Assembly (NCBI RefSeq): GCF_000341145.1
Contig: NZ_ANBE01000003.1
Span: 381,321-426,902 of the forward strand
Reading direction: 5' to 3'
Length of the DNA: 45,582 bases
Source of the DNA: Nocardiopsis xinjiangensis YIM 90004
GTDB lineage: Bacteria; Actinomycetota; Actinomycetes; Streptosporangiales; Streptosporangiaceae
This document shows, in pieces, positions 41,600-45,582 of the stretch. The notes under the pieces were generated by a model that was given only the letters and a program-made list of their open reading frames with translations, did not search any database and was not told where the DNA came from. Within the stretch, counting starts at the first letter, position 1. The number at the start of each line of letters is the position of its first letter. The translations under genes and the position numbers were made by a program.

Positions 41600-42025
41600 T
41601 CAGCCGTCGATGTTGAAGCTGAACTCCGGGTCGCGGTCGGACAGGTCGCGCTCCTCGCCGTGGACGAAGACCTCCACGGCGGCGGGGTCCTCGAGGGTGA
41701 CCTCGAGACCGCCCTCTGCACTGGTGTAGTTCACCGATTGCCCCTGTCTGAGCTCGTAGTCGAGGAGCACGTCGCCGCCGGGTTCCCGGACGTGGACGTT
41801 ACTGGACTCCCCGACGACCTGGATGTACAGAGCACCCAAGTTCTCGGGACGTTCTTCTTCGACGGATGCCTCGGAGGCGTTCGCGTTCACGCTGGTGTCG
41901 GTCGATGGCAGGGACCGGTAGAAGAAAAACACGCCCAAGCCGACCATGCCCACCAAGAGCACGACGGCCAGAACGATGGCCATCACCTGACCAACGCCAC
42001 GAGGATCGTTCCTATGCCTTCCCAC
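41600..42025 (-). CDS. small membrane protein with RodZ C-terminal-like (DUF4115) domain
   Basis: About 141 residues from a GTG at 42025; an ATG at 41983 is the other likely start. A basic N-terminus (GRHRNDPRGVGQV) precedes one membrane helix (MAIVLAVVLLVGMVGLGVFFFY). After a Ser/Asn/Glu linker, an extracytoplasmic beta domain (YIQVVGESSNVHVREPGGDV, LLDYELRQGQSV, GGLEVTLEDPAAVEVFVHG) resembles the RodZ C-terminal DUF4115 domain. The HTH part of RodZ is absent. The role may be in cell-envelope shape or adhesion; unknown. Confidence 0.62.
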   Translation of the reverse strand: MGRHRNDPRGVGQVMAIVLAVVLLVGMVGLGVFFFYRSLPSTDTSVNANASEASVEEERPENLGALYIQVVGESSNVHVREPGGDVLLDYELRQGQSVNYTSAEGGLEVTLEDPAAVEVFVHGEERDLSDRDPEFSFNIDG

Positions 42026-42197
42026 GGCGTCGAATGTAGCGTGTATCACGGCAAAAAGCGACAGCACTCGTCCAGTAGCCGCACTGATCACACAATTCGG
42101 CCACTTCTTCACAGATCATCCCGTCCCCTACGCTCCCCGGGAGAAGCGCAGGGAACGGACATCCCGCGCTCCACGTGAACCCGACAAGGCCGGGCAC

Positions 42198-42213
42198 TTT
42201 GGTCTAGACCTTT
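42198..42213. promoter_or_regulatory. dre-like DasR operator upstream of fbaA
   Basis: TTTGGTCTAGACCTTT contains the perfect 10-bp palindrome GGTCTAGACC (42201-42210), the core of the DasR responsive element (consensus close to ACTGGTCTAGACCAGT). It abuts the -35 of the fbaA promoter. The flanks match only partly. Confidence 0.65.
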
Positions 42214-42240
42214 TCAACGGCTCCCCGGGTTCGCGATACT
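42212..42240 (+). promoter_or_regulatory. candidate promoter of fbaA
   Basis: TTTCAA (42212-42217), a 17-nt spacer and GATACT (42235-42240) form a sigma70-like promoter, with start near 42247 and a leader of about 28 nt. The dre-like site touches its -35. Confidence 0.5.
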
Positions 42241-42274
42241 TGGACCGACACCGCCGAACCCAGGGAGGCAAGTC

Positions 42275-43297
42275 ATGCCCATCGCCAGCCCCGACGTCTA
42301 CGCCGAGATGCTTCAGCGCGCCAAGACCGAGGGTTTCGCCTACCCGGCGATCAACGTGACCTCCAGCCAGACGCTGCACGCCGCCCTGCGCGGCTTCGCG
42401 GAGGCCGAGAGTGACGGCATCATCCAGATCTCCACCGGTGGCGCGGAGTTCCTGTCCGGCGCCTCCGTCAAGGACATGGTGACCGGCTCGGTCGCCTTCG
42501 CCGAGTTCGCCCGTGTGGTCGCCGAGAAGTACTCGGTCAACATCGCTCTGCACACCGACCACTGCCCCGAGAACAAACTCGACAGCTTCGTGCGCCCGCT
42601 GCTGGAGATCTCCAAGGAGCGTGCCGCCAAGGGCCAGGAGCCGCTGTTCCAGTCACACATGTGGGACGGCTCGGCCGTGGAGCTCGAGGACAACCTGCGC
42701 ATCGCCGAGGAGCTGCTGCTCTCGTCCAAGGCCGCCAACACGATCCTGGAGATCGAGGTCGGCGTCGTCGGCGGCGAGGAGGACGGCATCGTCGGCGAGA
42801 TCAACGAGAAGCTCTACACCACGCCGCAGGACGCCCTGCGTACCGCCGAGGTCCTCGGCCTGGGCGAGAAGGGCTACTACATGACCGCCCTGACCTTCGG
42901 CAACGTGCACGGCTCCTACAAGCCCGGCTTCGTGAAGCTGCGCCCCGAGGTGCTCAAGAACGCCCAGACCGCCGTCTCCGAGAAGCACGGCAAGGACAAG
43001 CCGTTCGACTTCGTCTTCCACGGTGGCTCCGGTTCCACCCTGGAGGAGATCCACGAGGCCATCGACTACGGCGTCGTGAAGATGAACGTCGACACCGACA
43101 CCCAGTACGCCTACACGCGTCCGGTCGTCGACCACATCATGAAGAACTACGACGGCGTGCTGAAGATCGACGGAGAGATCGGCAGCAAGAAGGCCTACGA
43201 CCCGCGCGCCTACGGCAAGGTCGCCGAGGCCGGCATGGCCACCCGTGTCGTCGAGGCCGCCCAGAACCTGAAGTCCGCGGGCAACAAGATGCGATAA
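42275..43297 (+). CDS. fbaA: class II fructose-bisphosphate aldolase
   Basis: 340 residues. It cleaves fructose 1,6-bisphosphate in glycolysis and acts in reverse in gluconeogenesis. Class II metal ligands are visible: IALHTDHCPENK, EVGVVGGEEDG, and FVFHGGSGSTLEEIHEAI, then YGVVKMNVDTDTQYAYTRPV. The ATG follows GGGAGGCAAG. Upstream lie a promoter and a dre-like DasR site, suggesting amino-sugar-responsive control. A strong 13-bp hairpin follows. Confidence 0.96.
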   Translation: MPIASPDVYAEMLQRAKTEGFAYPAINVTSSQTLHAALRGFAEAESDGIIQISTGGAEFLSGASVKDMVTGSVAFAEFARVVAEKYSVNIALHTDHCPENKLDSFVRPLLEISKERAAKGQEPLFQSHMWDGSAVELEDNLRIAEELLLSSKAANTILEIEVGVVGGEEDGIVGEINEKLYTTPQDALRTAEVLGLGEKGYYMTALTFGNVHGSYKPGFVKLRPEVLKNAQTAVSEKHGKDKPFDFVFHGGSGSTLEEIHEAIDYGVVKMNVDTDTQYAYTRPVVDHIMKNYDGVLKIDGEIGSKKAYDPRAYGKVAEAGMATRVVEAAQNLKSAGNKMR

Positions 43298-43335
43298 GGG
43301 GGCCCTCCCCGAACGGGAGGACCAGGCCCTCCTCA

Positions 43336-43366
43336 CGCCCGGCGGCCGCCATCCGGCCGCCGGGCG
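43336..43366 (+). terminator. terminator of fbaA
   Basis: CGCCCGGCGGCCG (43336-43348) pairs perfectly with CGGCCGCCGGGCG (43354-43366) around CCATC. The run TTCGTACTTC follows, without a U-run. Confidence 0.7.
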
Positions 43367-43404
43367 TTCGTACTTCCCCTCCTTCCCGGTGGCAGGATGG
43401 GGGT

Positions 43405-43821
43405 ATGAACCTGCACCAGAACCTGCTGAACGAGCCGCCCGAGACGCACTTGCCCGACAACCCGGAGGCGCGTGAGGCCCTCGAGAGCACCGATGACCCC
43501 ACCCCGGTCGCCGGCCGTTTCCCCTCCTTCTCCGCCGCCTGGGCCCGCCTGGCCGAGCGCGCCCTGGACGACGGGCAGCCGGTGGCCGCCTACGCCTACG
43601 CGCGCACCGGTTACCACCGCGGTCTGGACCAGCTCCGCCGCTCCGGGTGGAAGGGCCACGGCCCGATCCCGTGGGACCACGAGCCCAACCGCGGTTTCCT
43701 GCGCGCCCTGAACGCCCTCGCCCGGGCCTCCGAGCAGATCGGTGACGCCGAGGAGGCCGACCGCTGCTCGACGCTCCTGCGCGAGTCCAGCGACGAGGCC
43801 GACAAGGCCCTCAACAGCTGA
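43405..43821 (+). CDS. DUF3151 family protein
   Basis: 138 residues from the ATG at 43405 behind AGGATGGGGG. WARLAERALDDGQPVAAYAY ARTGYHRGLDQLRRSGWKG HGPIPWDHEPNRGFLRALNA is the DUF3151 signature, a conserved actinobacterial helical family of unknown role, found near fbaA or purA in many genomes. No membrane or catalytic motif is seen. Confidence 0.85.
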   Translation: MNLHQNLLNEPPETHLPDNPEAREALESTDDPTPVAGRFPSFSAAWARLAERALDDGQPVAAYAYARTGYHRGLDQLRRSGWKGHGPIPWDHEPNRGFLRALNALARASEQIGDAEEADRCSTLLRESSDEADKALNS

Positions 43822-45299
<1,478 letters not shown>

Positions 45300-45350
45300 C
45301 CCGGGCCGTCACAGCACGCACCAGTCCTTCCAGCACGAAGAGGCCCTCCA

Positions 45351-45582
45351 GTGAAAGCCCTCGTTCTCGGCGGCGGAGGCCGCGAGCACGCACTCGTCCG
45401 AGCCCTGTCCCTGGACCCGGGCATCACCGACCTGCACAGTGCCCCCGGCAACCCGGGCATCTCCGAACTGGCCGAGAACCACGTCATCAACGTGACCGAC
45501 GGCCTGGCGGTGACGGAACTGGCCGCGCGCATCCGCGCCGAGCTCGTCGTCATCGGCCCCGAGGCACCCCTGGTGGCGGGGG
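45351..45582 (+). CDS. purD: phosphoribosylamine-glycine ligase, cut by the window end
   Basis: The first 77 residues from a GTG: VKALVLGGGGREHALVRALS, then APGNPGISELAENHVI and ELVVIGPEAPLVAG. This is the N-terminal domain of the ATP-grasp enzyme GAR synthetase, the second step of purine synthesis. The frame is open to the last base, so the gene continues beyond the window. Confidence 0.93.
   Translation, partial: MKALVLGGGGREHALVRALSLDPGITDLHSAPGNPGISELAENHVINVTDGLAVTELAARIRAELVVIGPEAPLVAG

Overview
The window is high-G+C actinobacterial chromosome, most like Nocardiopsis or a relative in the Streptosporangiales. The reasons are the codon bias, frequent GTG/TTG starts, GntR/UTRA regulator, DUF397 and DUF3151 proteins, WXG100/EccC/EccD type VII secretion genes, a B12 riboswitch ahead of nrdAB and a DasR-like box ahead of fbaA. 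The genus is an inference. No rRNA, tRNA, insertion sequence or CRISPR array was seen.

Layout. 1-10.4 kb is mixed accessory and metabolic: a partial SDR oxidoreductase, a NUDIX-GntR pair divergent from an anti-sigma-like ATPase operon (with paired operators inside the promoter), a PIN toxin/antitoxin pair, an alpha/beta hydrolase, a membrane acyltransferase, nadE, a putative glycolipid-binding protein and putP. 10.7-17.5 kb is the most unusual part. A trypsin-fold protease with a VMAP-C-like tail is followed by a 1282-residue protein (degenerate vWA-like N-terminus, NB-ARC ATPase, TPR array), a DUF397 protein and a small Trypco1 (trypsin-co-occurring) protein. This looks like an NTP-dependent, protease-effector conflict or signalling system.

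17.6-21.65 kb holds nrdA-nrdB under a cobalamin riboswitch. The NrdB has Glu and Phe where class Ia enzymes have Asp and the radical Tyr, so it looks like a class Ic (Mn/Fe) ribonucleotide reductase. 21.8-28.4 kb has a TPR-like protein, a NYN-domain protein with a Gln/Pro repeat tail, a 999-residue ECF sigma factor fused to a zinc finger, membrane segments and a large extracytoplasmic region, and a degenerate GGDEF protein.

28.6-39.9 kb is a reduced type VII secretion locus: two WXG100 proteins, a membrane-anchored TNT (NAD+ glycohydrolase-like) protein, EccD, a MinD-like protein without a P-loop and a Pro-rich protein on the minus strand. Divergent from these is EccC, followed by two tandem YezG-like putative immunity proteins. 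No EccB, EccE or mycosin is visible. 39.9-45.6 kb is mainly housekeeping: a degenerate hydrolase, cutA, an orotate phosphoribosyltransferase, a small membrane protein, fbaA, DUF3151, purA and the start of purD.

Family assignments come from motifs read by eye, with no database search. Start codons were chosen from ribosome-binding sites, overlaps and domain starts.
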